Assembly (NCBI GenBank): GCA_036835375.1
Contig: DAITMB010000013.1
Coordinates: 1 to 64,000 of the forward strand
DNA from: JANQTF01 sp036835375
Lineage (GTDB): Bacteria > Bacteroidota > Bacteroidia > J057
DNA length: 64,000 bases
Direction: 5' to 3'
Shown: positions 17,066 through 25,330 of the stretch, piece after piece
How the letters are laid out: every line of letters starts with the position of its first letter
How positions within the stretch are numbered: the stretch's first letter is position 1
Translations under genes and position numbers: made by a program
Notes under the pieces: generated by a model
Databases searched by the model: none
Told to the model about the DNA's origin: nothing
The model's input: the letters and a program-made list of their open reading frames with translations, nothing else

Positions 17066-18067
17066 CTATCTCGCCAAAAGTTGCTCATTTACCTTGATCA
17101 CGGGGATGTCTGCACCGGGAAGCCCTTCCAATTCTACCAGACTTATCCCCAGTCGATAGGCATCTGGAATGCTGCGACCATTACCAAGGGCGCGATAAAA
17201 CCCAGCGGCGAACAAAATGGCAGTCTTGTCGGGCACGGCAGTGTTCATCCCAATTACATAGGGGACCTTTTCTAGGATTGCCTGAGCTTGAGACTCAGAA
17301 TAGCAGGCGTTGAGTAGCACGCAACGGATTCCAGAGATATTTTCAAATAGCGTAGCAAGGGTCTCTGCTTTCACCAGCCTGGCTTTCCCTTCGTTGTCTT
17401 CCACCACGATCCCGCCGGTATAGCCATCCATATTTTGTTGCTCTTCTACATCAAATACCAGGCTGCGAAAGCCTTCTTCTGACCCGGATGCGCTGAGGGA
17501 GGGATTGCTTTTCATCATTTCGCCGTGACCCGAAAAATGCACGATCTGCGGTCTTTCATCCAGCAGGGCATTGTATAAGGACCGGGCTTTGACGGCGAAT
17601 CGTTCTGTGAGGGCAAATTTCTCCCTCATCCCAGACTCACGCAGTGACTGCTCCACCTCTCTGTGTTCTTCGCCCAGGCGGAGTTGCCCAGTATTGGTAG
17701 GATTTGATGCCAGGAAAAGGATGGTGGTGCGATCAATGGCCGCGGAAGGGGCACTGGGGTTGACAGACACGTTGATGTTGACGCTCTTCCCTTGAGCAGG
17801 AGGTAGTGTAGGCGAATCGACTTCCAGTGAACTGATGATTGCAAGCAGGCTGTTCACGATCTGGGCTTTCTCCACACGCCCGGTAGCAAAGTCGAGCAAA
17901 CCCATCGTGCTGTTGCGGTTGTAAGCAGCAAAACGGGCTTTGAGTTGAACGATGTCTGATGCGATATCCCCCGCCTGTGCTTCGGGCACAGTGGACAGTT
18001 TGTCCAGCGCTTGCTTCACCCGATCTTTTCCAATCAGGTCACGGAGTTCCATTTTTAATTCTTCCAT
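17066..18067 (-). CDS. EAD-CHAT protein: caspase-like peptidase with N-terminal effector-associated-like helices
   Basis: In this 333-residue protein, residues 1-85 (MEELKMELRDLIGKDRVKQA, then IVQLKARFAAYNRNSTMGLL) are helical and resemble the small effector-associated or death-like domains of bacterial conflict proteins. Residues 113-333 form a CHAT (caspase HetF-associated) domain. The catalytic histidine is in IVHFSGHG (H181) and the cysteine in CVLLNACYS (C255), followed by VIGMNTAVPDKTAILFAAGF. It is predicted to be a cytoplasmic cysteine peptidase acting in stress response or programmed cell death, recruited through the N-terminal domain. No obvious partner is adjacent. It ends at the strong terminator at 16978-17014. 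Confidence 0.82.
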   Translation of the reverse strand: MEELKMELRDLIGKDRVKQALDKLSTVPEAQAGDIASDIVQLKARFAAYNRNSTMGLLDFATGRVEKAQIVNSLLAIISSLEVDSPTLPPAQGKSVNINVSVNPSAPSAAIDRTTILFLASNPTNTGQLRLGEEHREVEQSLRESGMREKFALTERFAVKARSLYNALLDERPQIVHFSGHGEMMKSNPSLSASGSEEGFRSLVFDVEEQQNMDGYTGGIVVEDNEGKARLVKAETLATLFENISGIRCVLLNACYSESQAQAILEKVPYVIGMNTAVPDKTAILFAAGFYRALGNGRSIPDAYRLGISLVELEGLPGADIPVIKVNEQLLAR

Positions 18068-18138
18068 GCAGGAAATATACTGATCTACCGGAACATAGCC
18101 AAAGGAAAATAAAACAGGCGAAAGTCAATTGCTAGCGG

Positions 18139-19644
18139 TCAAGTTTCGGAGCCTTGCCCCACCTTCATTCGCTCCAAATTGACCATCACTGCCATTGCGA
18201 TCACAAACATGATCCCAGTCGGGAGCTGCGTGGTCACTTCCTGAAAAAAATTGGCTACAATCACCAAAAATACAAAAGTGAGGTAGGCATGGTACCAAGC
18301 TTTCAGCCGGACAGAATAGGTGCGAAAAAGACCTCGGATTCCCGTCCATAGCACCGTAAACATCAGCCCGAGGTAGAGTAGCAGGCCGATCCATCCCGCC
18401 TCCACGGCGATTCTCACATAGGCGGAGTCTGGTGGAAACTGAGAGAGCCACACATCGGGAGCAAATCGTTCGCCTGTGACGCCTGTCTTCCCAAAGCCTG
18501 CCCCGATGGGATGCTCCCAAATGAAAGGCTGCACCCAACTTTGGTTTTGGCTGCGAATCTGAAAGCCATCCCAACTGGTAGGCAACACTGATTCTTGAAA
18601 GTCGATCCAAGCCGGATGCTGGATAGGCAGCCACAGGATCAATGCCATGGAGAGAAGAGCGATCCCAGAGGCAATCAGTGCTCCCCTGCGAAGGCTGAGG
18701 ATTGCGTAGAAAATCAGGCCGACTGGGAGCAGGAGAAGGGCTAATTTGCTGCCCGTGAGGTAGGTCACTCCGGCGAGTAACATGGCTACTCCTGCGGCTA
18801 TTCCTCGACGACGAAGGGAAGCACCAGGTCTCCAGCCCAGTACCATTACCAAGACAGCTGTGCCGGACGTGACCATCGCCAGCACGGCTGGATCCGAAAA
18901 GAAGGAGAAAATGCGGTAGCGGTCCCCCAGAAATAGCTGATCAAAACGCCGCTCATCCTCTAGCACCCACAAAAATTCGCGCTCGGATAGACCGAAGAAG
19001 TGCTGCCAAATGCCATACAAGGCAGCGACGATGGCCATCAATACCCACCAGCGATGAATCAGCATGACGTGTCGTGGACGCTTCAAGGTGTAGAGTGCCA
19101 CAACATAGAGCAGGAGCCAGCCCGCCAGAGGCCGACAAGCGTGGAGCCAGCCCAGCTCGGCGCGTGACCAGGGATTCAAAAATTCTAACGCGCAGTACAG
19201 CCCCCAAGCCACTACCATCCAGGTGAGCGGATGGTGAAGAAACTTCCAGTTTCGCAGCCGGGTCTGTCGATAAAACAGACCCAAGCCCAATACCACCAAC
19301 CAAGCGTCGATGAGCATCCCCAAGGGCAGGTCCCCACTCAAACGCTTGGCTCCCATCACCCCGAAGGCGACCACGAGCAGAAGCAGGATCCCGATTCTCA
19401 GGTGAAAAAAGGAAATAATTAACGCTGGGATCAGGATGCTCATGCCGAGCACTGCCCAGGCGAAGGAGGCTTCATGCTGGCCGATGAACCAACTCAGGCT
19501 GAGGGCCAGAAACAAGAAGAGGCAGTATCCCCAAGAAGTATTGAGCTTTTCTAGCAGCAGGTGTTTCCACAGCCTGTCCCTCCACCCGGCGCGGGTGGAC
19601 CAGCTCAGGCGCTGTGCCTCATACGAAAACAGTTGCGTAGCCAT
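18139..19644 (-). CDS. O-antigen ligase/polymerase-like membrane protein (Wzy/WaaL type)
   Basis: This 501-residue polytopic protein from the ATG at 19642-19644 has a charged N-terminus, MATQLFSYEAQRLSWSTRAG, about 11-12 hydrophobic helices, and a large periplasmic loop between the later helices. The loop reads QNQSWVQPFIWEHPIGAGFG, then DVWLSQFPPDSAYVRIAVEA. The E/HPIGxGxG and PD(S/N)xY motifs in that loop are typical of the O-antigen ligase superfamily. It probably joins or polymerises lipid-linked polysaccharide on the periplasmic side of the inner membrane. The longer frame to 19689 adds no hydrophobic or conserved sequence. It is the last gene in the minus-strand exopolysaccharide set. 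Confidence 0.82.
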   Translation of the reverse strand: MATQLFSYEAQRLSWSTRAGWRDRLWKHLLLEKLNTSWGYCLFLFLALSLSWFIGQHEASFAWAVLGMSILIPALIISFFHLRIGILLLLVVAFGVMGAKRLSGDLPLGMLIDAWLVVLGLGLFYRQTRLRNWKFLHHPLTWMVVAWGLYCALEFLNPWSRAELGWLHACRPLAGWLLLYVVALYTLKRPRHVMLIHRWWVLMAIVAALYGIWQHFFGLSEREFLWVLEDERRFDQLFLGDRYRIFSFFSDPAVLAMVTSGTAVLVMVLGWRPGASLRRRGIAAGVAMLLAGVTYLTGSKLALLLLPVGLIFYAILSLRRGALIASGIALLSMALILWLPIQHPAWIDFQESVLPTSWDGFQIRSQNQSWVQPFIWEHPIGAGFGKTGVTGERFAPDVWLSQFPPDSAYVRIAVEAGWIGLLLYLGLMFTVLWTGIRGLFRTYSVRLKAWYHAYLTFVFLVIVANFFQEVTTQLPTGIMFVIAMAVMVNLERMKVGQGSET

Positions 19645-19931
19645 GAAATCCACTTCTGGTTGTACCACATGGGTGGACGCACCACCCACCGCGACTCGAA
19701 GACCTCATTGCAAGGGACAAAGATCGGTCCGCAAATCAACATGTTTTTCCTTTCGGCGAAAGAATTGGTGAGAGGAAAATCTTCCTCTTCGAATTAGAAC
19801 AAGTCGTAGCTTGGTGGACTGACTCCGGTTTCTTCCCCGACACCAGCGTGAATTGCATCCGCTGTTTCCTCCGCCATTCGGTAGGATGTCCGAGTACTTC
19901 CTTGCCCAAGCAAAACGTTAGAGAGTCTCCA

Positions 19932-20063
19932 TTAGAAAAATAAAATTTTGAGGAAAAATAGCAGGCAAACCCCTACACAAACGCCGATCACCATCATTTC
20001 GTGGCGGCGCTCTTTGAGGGACAATACGTGGTTACGTTCGCGAGGATCTTTCTTACCAGGCAT
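19932..20063 (-). CDS. 43-residue single-pass membrane microprotein
   Basis: An ATG at 20061-20063 opens a 43-codon frame ending with TAA at 19932-19934. The first half is very basic and soluble (MPGKKDPRERNHVL, then LKERRHEMM). The second half is one hydrophobic helix (VIGVCVGVCLLFFLKILFF) that runs to the last residue. This charge and hydrophobicity pattern predicts a membrane protein with its N-terminus inside, and it is unlikely to arise by chance in non-coding DNA. It lies between the flippase and the ligase on the same strand, 175 bases below the flippase stop. No family is recognised. Confidence 0.6.
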   Translation of the reverse strand: MPGKKDPRERNHVLSLKERRHEMMVIGVCVGVCLLFFLKILFF

Positions 20064-20238
20064 TTGGACAAATGGTCGTTGAGGGAAAAGTCGATATCAT
20101 TCAAGACCCAAAAGTATGCGCTACCACATTCCGAAACAGCAAGGATTTGCTTGCCGGACAGATTTGCTGCATGAGTGGCCTTGTAGATCTCCCAACGGCG
20201 TTTCTTAGCACCGATCACGAAAGAATTTTTTCCGCAAA

Positions 20239-21591
20239 TCACCGAGGGTTCGCGCTACTGATCAACTTGGACCGCAGCAACATGAACCCCGTGAAATAGA
20301 CTTTATGAGTATATACGAACACATTCCACAGCTGTACCCCTACTTCCCGATACAAGATGATTTGATTTATTACAAAAAAAATAACAAATGTCACAAGGGT
20401 CGCATAAGCAGCCCCCATGATTCCGATTTGCTTAATCAAGACATAGTTTAGAATGCCATTGGTCAAGGCGCCCAGCATGACCAAAACAAAGTTGACGCCC
20501 GGCTTGCCCATCGCATCAAGCATCGTCCCAAATTGTCGTGAAAATGGGACAAACAAACCGTAAAGCATCACGATACGAAGTAGTGGCACGGCCTCCATGT
20601 ATTGATCCCCAGCCACCACTTGAATCACAAATTCCGGAAATAGCATCACAAACAGCACCCCCGGCACGATGAGGGCCAGCAGCACCCCAACGGACTTTTC
20701 GTAGAGTACTTTGGCGGCTTGGGTGCCTTCCGCTTCAAATCGCTGAGCAGACTTTGGAAACACGATCGCAGCCATGCTCTGCGTAGGGACCTCGACCAAG
20801 TTGGCGATTTTGATTGCAGTACCATAAATCGCCGTGGCGATGGGCGAAATCATGGCTCCCAGCATGAGCTGATCCATGCTCTTTGAAAGCATGGAGCTGA
20901 GGCTGGTGCCAATCACATATTTGCCATAATGGAATAACCACCGAAACCACTCCAGGTCTAGCCTTGGCGAAAAATGCAGGTAGTTGCGGCACATCCAGAT
21001 TGCAACCATACTCCCCACCAGCGCGCCTACCGCCTGAATGCCTGCCAATTGTACCAATCGAAACTCCCCGTCGGGAACAAAATAGACCACGAGTACAAAG
21101 ACAAAAAATACCAACTGCCGAAAAAAATTGGCTACAAAGATCGTCCTAAAGTCAAATTTCGCTTGGGCGAGGAACGTGAGGTGGAAAAAGGGAACCAGAA
21201 AGAGATTCGTGAAAATGTACATGTAGAGAAGATTCTCCAACATCACACCCCCAAACCACGAAGCTTGTAGCCTGGCGATAATCATTAGAATCGCGGACAC
21301 GAGGATCGCAAACGCCGCGTTGAGCACCATGGAGGCCGTGTTGATGCGCGCCTGCACGCGGGGGGACTCATTGGCGGTGAGCGCCTTGATCAACGCGTTC
21401 TGGATCAGGCCGATCCTCACGACTTCGACAATGGCAGTAATGATGAGAAACAAGGTCCATATCCCAAATTCTTCCTTGGTGAGGGCCCTCACAAGGAAGT
21501 AAAACCCCCCGAACCGAAATACCTGCAAGGCAAAACGTTCGAGAAAGGTATATGCGCCAGATTTCCACCAATAATTACCAAGTGGCTTCAT
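20239..21591 (-). CDS. Wzx-type polysaccharide flippase (MATE/MOP superfamily)
   Basis: This 450-residue protein has about 12 transmembrane segments, starting MKPLGNYWWKSGAYTFLERF and continuing with VFRFGGFYFLVRALTKEEFG. The latter is the usual first-helix pattern of Wzx/RfbX flippases. Later segments such as SMDQLMLGAMISPIATAIYG and FPKSAQRFEAEGTQAAKVLY fit the same family. It would move lipid-linked glycan units from the cytoplasmic to the periplasmic face of the inner membrane. It lies between the initiating sugar transferase and the ligase of the same locus. Confidence 0.87.
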   Translation of the reverse strand: MKPLGNYWWKSGAYTFLERFALQVFRFGGFYFLVRALTKEEFGIWTLFLIITAIVEVVRIGLIQNALIKALTANESPRVQARINTASMVLNAAFAILVSAILMIIARLQASWFGGVMLENLLYMYIFTNLFLVPFFHLTFLAQAKFDFRTIFVANFFRQLVFFVFVLVVYFVPDGEFRLVQLAGIQAVGALVGSMVAIWMCRNYLHFSPRLDLEWFRWLFHYGKYVIGTSLSSMLSKSMDQLMLGAMISPIATAIYGTAIKIANLVEVPTQSMAAIVFPKSAQRFEAEGTQAAKVLYEKSVGVLLALIVPGVLFVMLFPEFVIQVVAGDQYMEAVPLLRIVMLYGLFVPFSRQFGTMLDAMGKPGVNFVLVMLGALTNGILNYVLIKQIGIMGAAYATLVTFVIFFVINQIILYREVGVQLWNVFVYTHKVYFTGFMLLRSKLISSANPR

Positions 21592-21685
21592 CCTCCATTT
21601 ACTTTCTGATGCCCTTGACCTTCGGCGCCCTCTCTACAGGTCGCCCAAAGTTTTACCCACTTTGCTTTTCCACCGAAAAGATTTC

Positions 21686-21829
21686 CTAAAAGTACCCATA
21701 TTCTTTGCTCAAGCCCAGAGACCGATTGATGATAGAGAGGTACATGCGAAAGCCATGTTTTGAGATACACACCTGATTGTCAGCCAAGTTGAAATGATCA
21801 AATCGCTCCACCAAAAATCGGGCCGTCAT
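21686..21829 (-). CDS. 47-residue small protein coupled to the sugar transferase
   Basis: The ATG (21827-21829) overlaps the TGA of the receiver-sugar transferase gene as TGATG, a common arrangement for translational re-initiation. The frame runs 47 codons: MTARFLVERFDHFNLADNQV, then CISKHGFRMYLSIINRSLGL, then SKEYGYF. It has no hydrophobic helix, a mixed charge and an aromatic C-terminus. The family is not recognised. Position and coupling are the main evidence, and it could still be a chance frame. Confidence 0.42.
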   Translation of the reverse strand: MTARFLVERFDHFNLADNQVCISKHGFRMYLSIINRSLGLSKEYGYF

Positions 21830-23109
21830 CACACAGAGCGTCGCTGAAACAAGGCAGGAATGGTCCAGACCAATATTTTCATGTCGCTCCAAAACCCTGC
21901 CTGATCTGCATAGGCCGCATCAAGCTGCTTTCGCTCCGCCTCGGACAAATGCTCCTTCCCCCGCCGGGTCACCTGCCAAAGCCCTGTGATGCCAGCAGGA
22001 GCCAAAAACCGCTTGGACCACTGGTCAGTAGTCAGGAGCTCGGCTTCGTAGAGCGGAAGTGGCCGATTTCCCACGATAGACATATCGCCAAGAAGCACAT
22101 TGAAAAGTTGTGGAAGCTCGTCCAAGCTCGTGTTTCGTAGAAATTGCCCCAGCTTGGTCACCCTCGGATCTTGATCAATTTTCACAAAAGAACTCCGAAT
22201 TTCCCCATTGTCCTGTTTGCTGCGCACCTTTTCCCACTCCCTGCGGCAAATGTCTCTCCCAAACACCCGCAACTTATCTTCACACTGAGCGCCTTTGACG
22301 AGACAATCCACGCATTTTTCGTGGATTGCCCAAGCGGCTGCCTCCCCGCTTTGGTATTGATTCAGGTGCAGGAGGTGGTCCAACTCCTGATCTGCGCCAA
22401 GCCGCATGGAGCGGAATTTATAAAAATTAAAAATCCGATACCCCGTACCTGCCCGTTGGGACACATACAGTACCGGACCGCGAGATTCGAGCTTGATCAG
22501 AAGGGTAATTAGGAGCATCATCGGCCCCATGAGCAGTAGCAAGCCACTGGCGAAGAAAAGGTCAAACGCGCGTTTCCACCACGGAATCCGAAACACTTCC
22601 TGTGTGTGATGGCTGTGCGATTCCTCCCGCGCCCGAAAGGTGTGCATGCGCAAGAAGCTGATCCGGGTTTGAAGTTGGGCAGGATCAATCGTGCCTACAT
22701 AAAAATCTTCAATCCCCATGCTCAGCGCTTTGCCAATCAATTCTTTGGGAGCACTTTCTGCGACAATGATAAAGGGAATTCCCTGAAAATCCGGCAGAAG
22801 CCTCAAGCGCCGATACATGGAAAAGGCGTCGCCATCGGGCAAGTGCAAATCACAAATGATGGCATGGGGTAAAGACCTGAGGTCGGCATTGGTATCTTCA
22901 CTCCACGCGCTGGCTTTTGTCATTTTTTCCAGCCACAAATACGCCTTGAACGAAGTCGCCAGATGAATTCCCAAATAGTCATGTGCCAACATTTTGGGAT
23001 GGATTCGCCTGGCGTAATGCCCCACATAGAGGATGAACCTCGATTCCACCTCCCGCTGAGAAGATGGTTGTGCAAAGGAAGGGAAACCTGATGTGGCAGA
23101 TGTCATCAT
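21829..23109 (-). CDS. Receiver domain-bacterial sugar transferase fusion (initiating phosphoglycosyltransferase)
   Basis: Residues 22-155 of the 426-residue protein form a response-regulator receiver-like domain with phospho-acceptor D87 in AIICDLHLPDGDAF. Other receiver residues are less clear: no DD pair is evident near ILYVGHYAR. Residues 176-426 are a WcaJ/ExoY-type sugar transferase, with WWKRAFDLFFASGLLLLMGP as membrane anchor, KFRSMRLGAD, and DPRVTKLGQFLRNTSLDELP. PQLFNVLLGDMSIVGNRPLP and PAGITGLWQV follow. It transfers the first sugar phosphate to undecaprenyl phosphate. Between KFRSM and DPRVTKLG there is an unusual insert with four cysteines (C266, C269, C276, C288), which could bind a metal. 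Fusion to a receiver suggests signal control of polysaccharide initiation. Confidence 0.87.
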   Translation of the reverse strand: MMTSATSGFPSFAQPSSQREVESRFILYVGHYARRIHPKMLAHDYLGIHLATSFKAYLWLEKMTKASAWSEDTNADLRSLPHAIICDLHLPDGDAFSMYRRLRLLPDFQGIPFIIVAESAPKELIGKALSMGIEDFYVGTIDPAQLQTRISFLRMHTFRAREESHSHHTQEVFRIPWWKRAFDLFFASGLLLLMGPMMLLITLLIKLESRGPVLYVSQRAGTGYRIFNFYKFRSMRLGADQELDHLLHLNQYQSGEAAAWAIHEKCVDCLVKGAQCEDKLRVFGRDICRREWEKVRSKQDNGEIRSSFVKIDQDPRVTKLGQFLRNTSLDELPQLFNVLLGDMSIVGNRPLPLYEAELLTTDQWSKRFLAPAGITGLWQVTRRGKEHLSEAERKQLDAAYADQAGFWSDMKILVWTIPALFQRRSV

Positions 23110-23306
23110 GTGATGGGGGAGAAAAAAGATCGTTCATGCCCTCAAGTACCTTAATCATTGGACAACAGGTAGTGATGAGGTGGCGCGAGACCTTCCGTTC
23201 GCAGTCTTCAACATTTATCAAGCAGCAACCCCTCATCTGGGGAGGTATAGAAGCTCAAAGAGGCTGACCTCAGGCAAACCAGCCATGGACACAAGCATTC
23301 GCGACA

Positions 23307-23795
23307 TTAACTTCGGGTATCCGATGATATTGCTGTGTGAGAAAGATGAACTTGGATGGTTTTAAGGACTTCGTCAGGATTGAATGGCTTGTAGAGAAAT
23401 CCCACCGCACCAGAATCGGTGCAACGCGTGACGACCTCTCCATCGTTGTACCCGGAGAGCATGACCACCGGGATATTCCGAAAGTAGCCCGAGGCGCGAA
23501 GCTGAAGAAGAAATTCGTACCCATTGAGGTGCGGCATATCCACATCAGAGATGATCAGATCGGGGATGTGCCCCGACGACATCCAAGCCATAGCGCTCAA
23601 CCCATCCTCCCGTGTCACGACCTGATAGTGCTTTCTCAAGACGTATTCGAGCAGCATCCGTAGATTCTGGTCATCGTCAACAATCAGGATGGTCTGCCTG
23701 CTCCGCGCTCCGCGATAGGCGGGCGAAATGTCGGATCCCCGAGACGGTGTGTCGGAGAATGGCACAAGAGGTCGGGCAAGGATGGCTTTGGTCAT
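23307..23795 (-). CDS. Stand-alone response regulator receiver protein
   Basis: The 162-residue protein from the ATG at 23793-23795 has about 35 disordered N-terminal residues followed by one receiver domain. The domain has the acidic pair in TILIVDDDQNLRMLLEYVLR, the phospho-acceptor in LIISDVDMPHLNGYEF, the Thr/Ser region VVMLSGYNDG, and the lysine in GFLYKPFNPDEVLKTI. No output domain follows. It lies just upstream of the receiver-sugar transferase gene on the same strand, 197 bases away. It may act in a phosphorelay that adjusts polysaccharide synthesis. The cognate kinase is not adjacent; the nearest kinase, at 36216-38498, lacks its histidine. Confidence 0.88.
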   Translation of the reverse strand: MTKAILARPLVPFSDTPSRGSDISPAYRGARSRQTILIVDDDQNLRMLLEYVLRKHYQVVTREDGLSAMAWMSSGHIPDLIISDVDMPHLNGYEFLLQLRASGYFRNIPVVMLSGYNDGEVVTRCTDSGAVGFLYKPFNPDEVLKTIQVHLSHTAISSDTRS

Positions 23796-24289
23796 GGTAG
23801 TGTAATGGCTGGCAGGAGAAAAGCTCCAATACTTCAATGAGACGTGCAGCTTAGAAGAAAAGCGTTCCGGATGTTGTTCCTTGAGATAGTTCTGGTGGAG
23901 GCCTATCCATGAAAGAGGATCCGCAACATGCGATCAGCTAGATGCTACGAGAGTAAAAGTACGTGTTGAAGGGGCGTTTTGGATTGATTATCGGCGAAAT
24001 CCTAAAATCTAGTCATCAATGGATCATTATCCATTTTGATCGGTGCGTCGCTACGAATTCCTTCAATAACTTACAAGCCTCGCTATGATGCCCAAAGACA
24101 AGTTGTTGTACAGGAGACAAGTCTGGAATTCGACTAAAAGACCAAGAATTTCACAAGTCTCCGCAACCTTCAGATTCAATGAAAGCAGATAAGCGATCTT
24201 CTGGGAGAACTACCCACGGCAGGGAAAGCCGCGATTGCGCAGGCGGCTTCGTTATGTTGAGGCGATTGAGTAGTTTTACCCTACCTAAC
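23796..24289. other. Divergent intergenic region with an 18-bp inverted repeat
   Basis: About 490 bases between the receiver gene (-) and the EGF-like lipoprotein gene (+). At 24018-24035 there is a perfect 7-4-7 inverted repeat, AATGGAT-CATT-ATCCATT, which could be an operator for either gene. No supported coding frame or exact TAnnTTTG box was seen. Confidence 0.5.
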
Positions 24290-24925
24290 ATGACAACATT
24301 CACCCTACTTCTGTCGAGGTCTTTGCTGGCGATGCTGCTTAGCCTCCTGTTTTTGCTGGTTGGCTGCAAAGCGGACTTCTGCGACAATGTCACTTGCCAG
24401 AACGGCGGCACCTGTTTTGAAGGTGGGTGCAACTGCCCCAGCGGATTCACCGGCGCTCGATGCGAGATTGAGCTGACACCATGCCTCCTCAAAAAATGTT
24501 CGGAGGTGGGGACCGATTCCTGTGTGGTGTCCACGGCCACGGGACAAGCTCGCTGCCTCTGCACGCAGGGATATGAAGGCGATCTGTGTGATTCCCGCTG
24601 GGAAAGTAAATTTGTGGCCAACTATAGCTCTTCTGAGGCCTGTGACGGCGACATCGGAAATTATCCGCTGGGAATCTTGGCTGGACCCGATCCGCAGCAG
24701 ATCACGCTGGTCAACTTTTACAACCAGCAACCCGACAACCTTCCTGCAAAAGTGGTGGCTAATCTCCTCAATGCCAGTTCATTTCAGATTTACCCACAGT
24801 TCATGGCCTTTGGCTTGGTCACGGGCCAAGGTGCTTTCCGCAGCGACGGGATCATTGAGCTGTCGTATGAAATCATTTTTAACGGTGATACCACCCAGTG
24901 CTTTGTTCTTCTCAATCCTGCGTGA
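24290..24925 (+). CDS. Lipoprotein with EGF-like repeats
   Basis: From the ATG at 24290 this 211-residue protein has a lipoprotein signal, MTTFTLLLSRSLLAMLLSLL then FLLVGCK, with lipobox LVGC and the lipidated cysteine at position 26. Two EGF-like modules follow: CDNVTCQNGGTCFEGGCNCP with SGFTGARCE, then CLLKKCSEVGTDSCVVST with CLCTQGYEGDLCD. The C-terminal 90 residues (ANYSSSEACDGDIGNYPLGI and beyond) look like a small beta domain common in Bacteroidota surface lipoproteins. It is probably outer-membrane anchored. The exact role is unknown. EGF-like modules are uncommon in bacteria but recur in this phylum. Confidence 0.8.
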   Translation: MTTFTLLLSRSLLAMLLSLLFLLVGCKADFCDNVTCQNGGTCFEGGCNCPSGFTGARCEIELTPCLLKKCSEVGTDSCVVSTATGQARCLCTQGYEGDLCDSRWESKFVANYSSSEACDGDIGNYPLGILAGPDPQQITLVNFYNQQPDNLPAKVVANLLNASSFQIYPQFMAFGLVTGQGAFRSDGIIELSYEIIFNGDTTQCFVLLNPA

Positions 24926-25330
24926 GCAAATTGCCGCTCCTGAGCGCAGAAGTAGGGTAGTTCGAGGTATTTGACATTATTGGATGGTGCAGGTCTTTGA
25001 CAAAACTCCAGTACTGTACTTTGAGAGTGGCAAATGCCATCTCCCTGGAAATTCAATTCGCGAACCGCTTCATTGTCTGCAAGCAGCCTTCTTCAAGGCA
25101 AGATGACCAGTCAGAAGCAAGGTTTTGCCAGACTTAGAAATTTGATCAACAGGTCCGCTTTTTTCCAGCAATGCCAGCTAAAAATCAAGAGCAATATCGT
25201 TCAGCCATAGGTGATGCGTCACCCCCAATCAGCTACTTATTCCTTTCTCACTTCTGATAGATTAGGGATAACGGCGTCTGCGCCGTATTTTCCCGGCCAA
25301 TTCTCAACACATTCAACATCAAAACCACGC
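24926..25330. other. Intergenic region with a short hairpin
   Basis: About 400 bases with no supported gene. At 25271-25286 there is a perfect hairpin ACGGCG-TCTG-CGCCGT, 45 bases before the next ATG. It could be a leader structure of the next gene or a weak terminator. Confidence 0.4.

Noticed and set aside
19994..20242. An 82-codon minus-strand frame after the flippase
   Set aside because: It overlaps in another frame the better-supported 43-residue membrane microprotein and has no clear features of its own.
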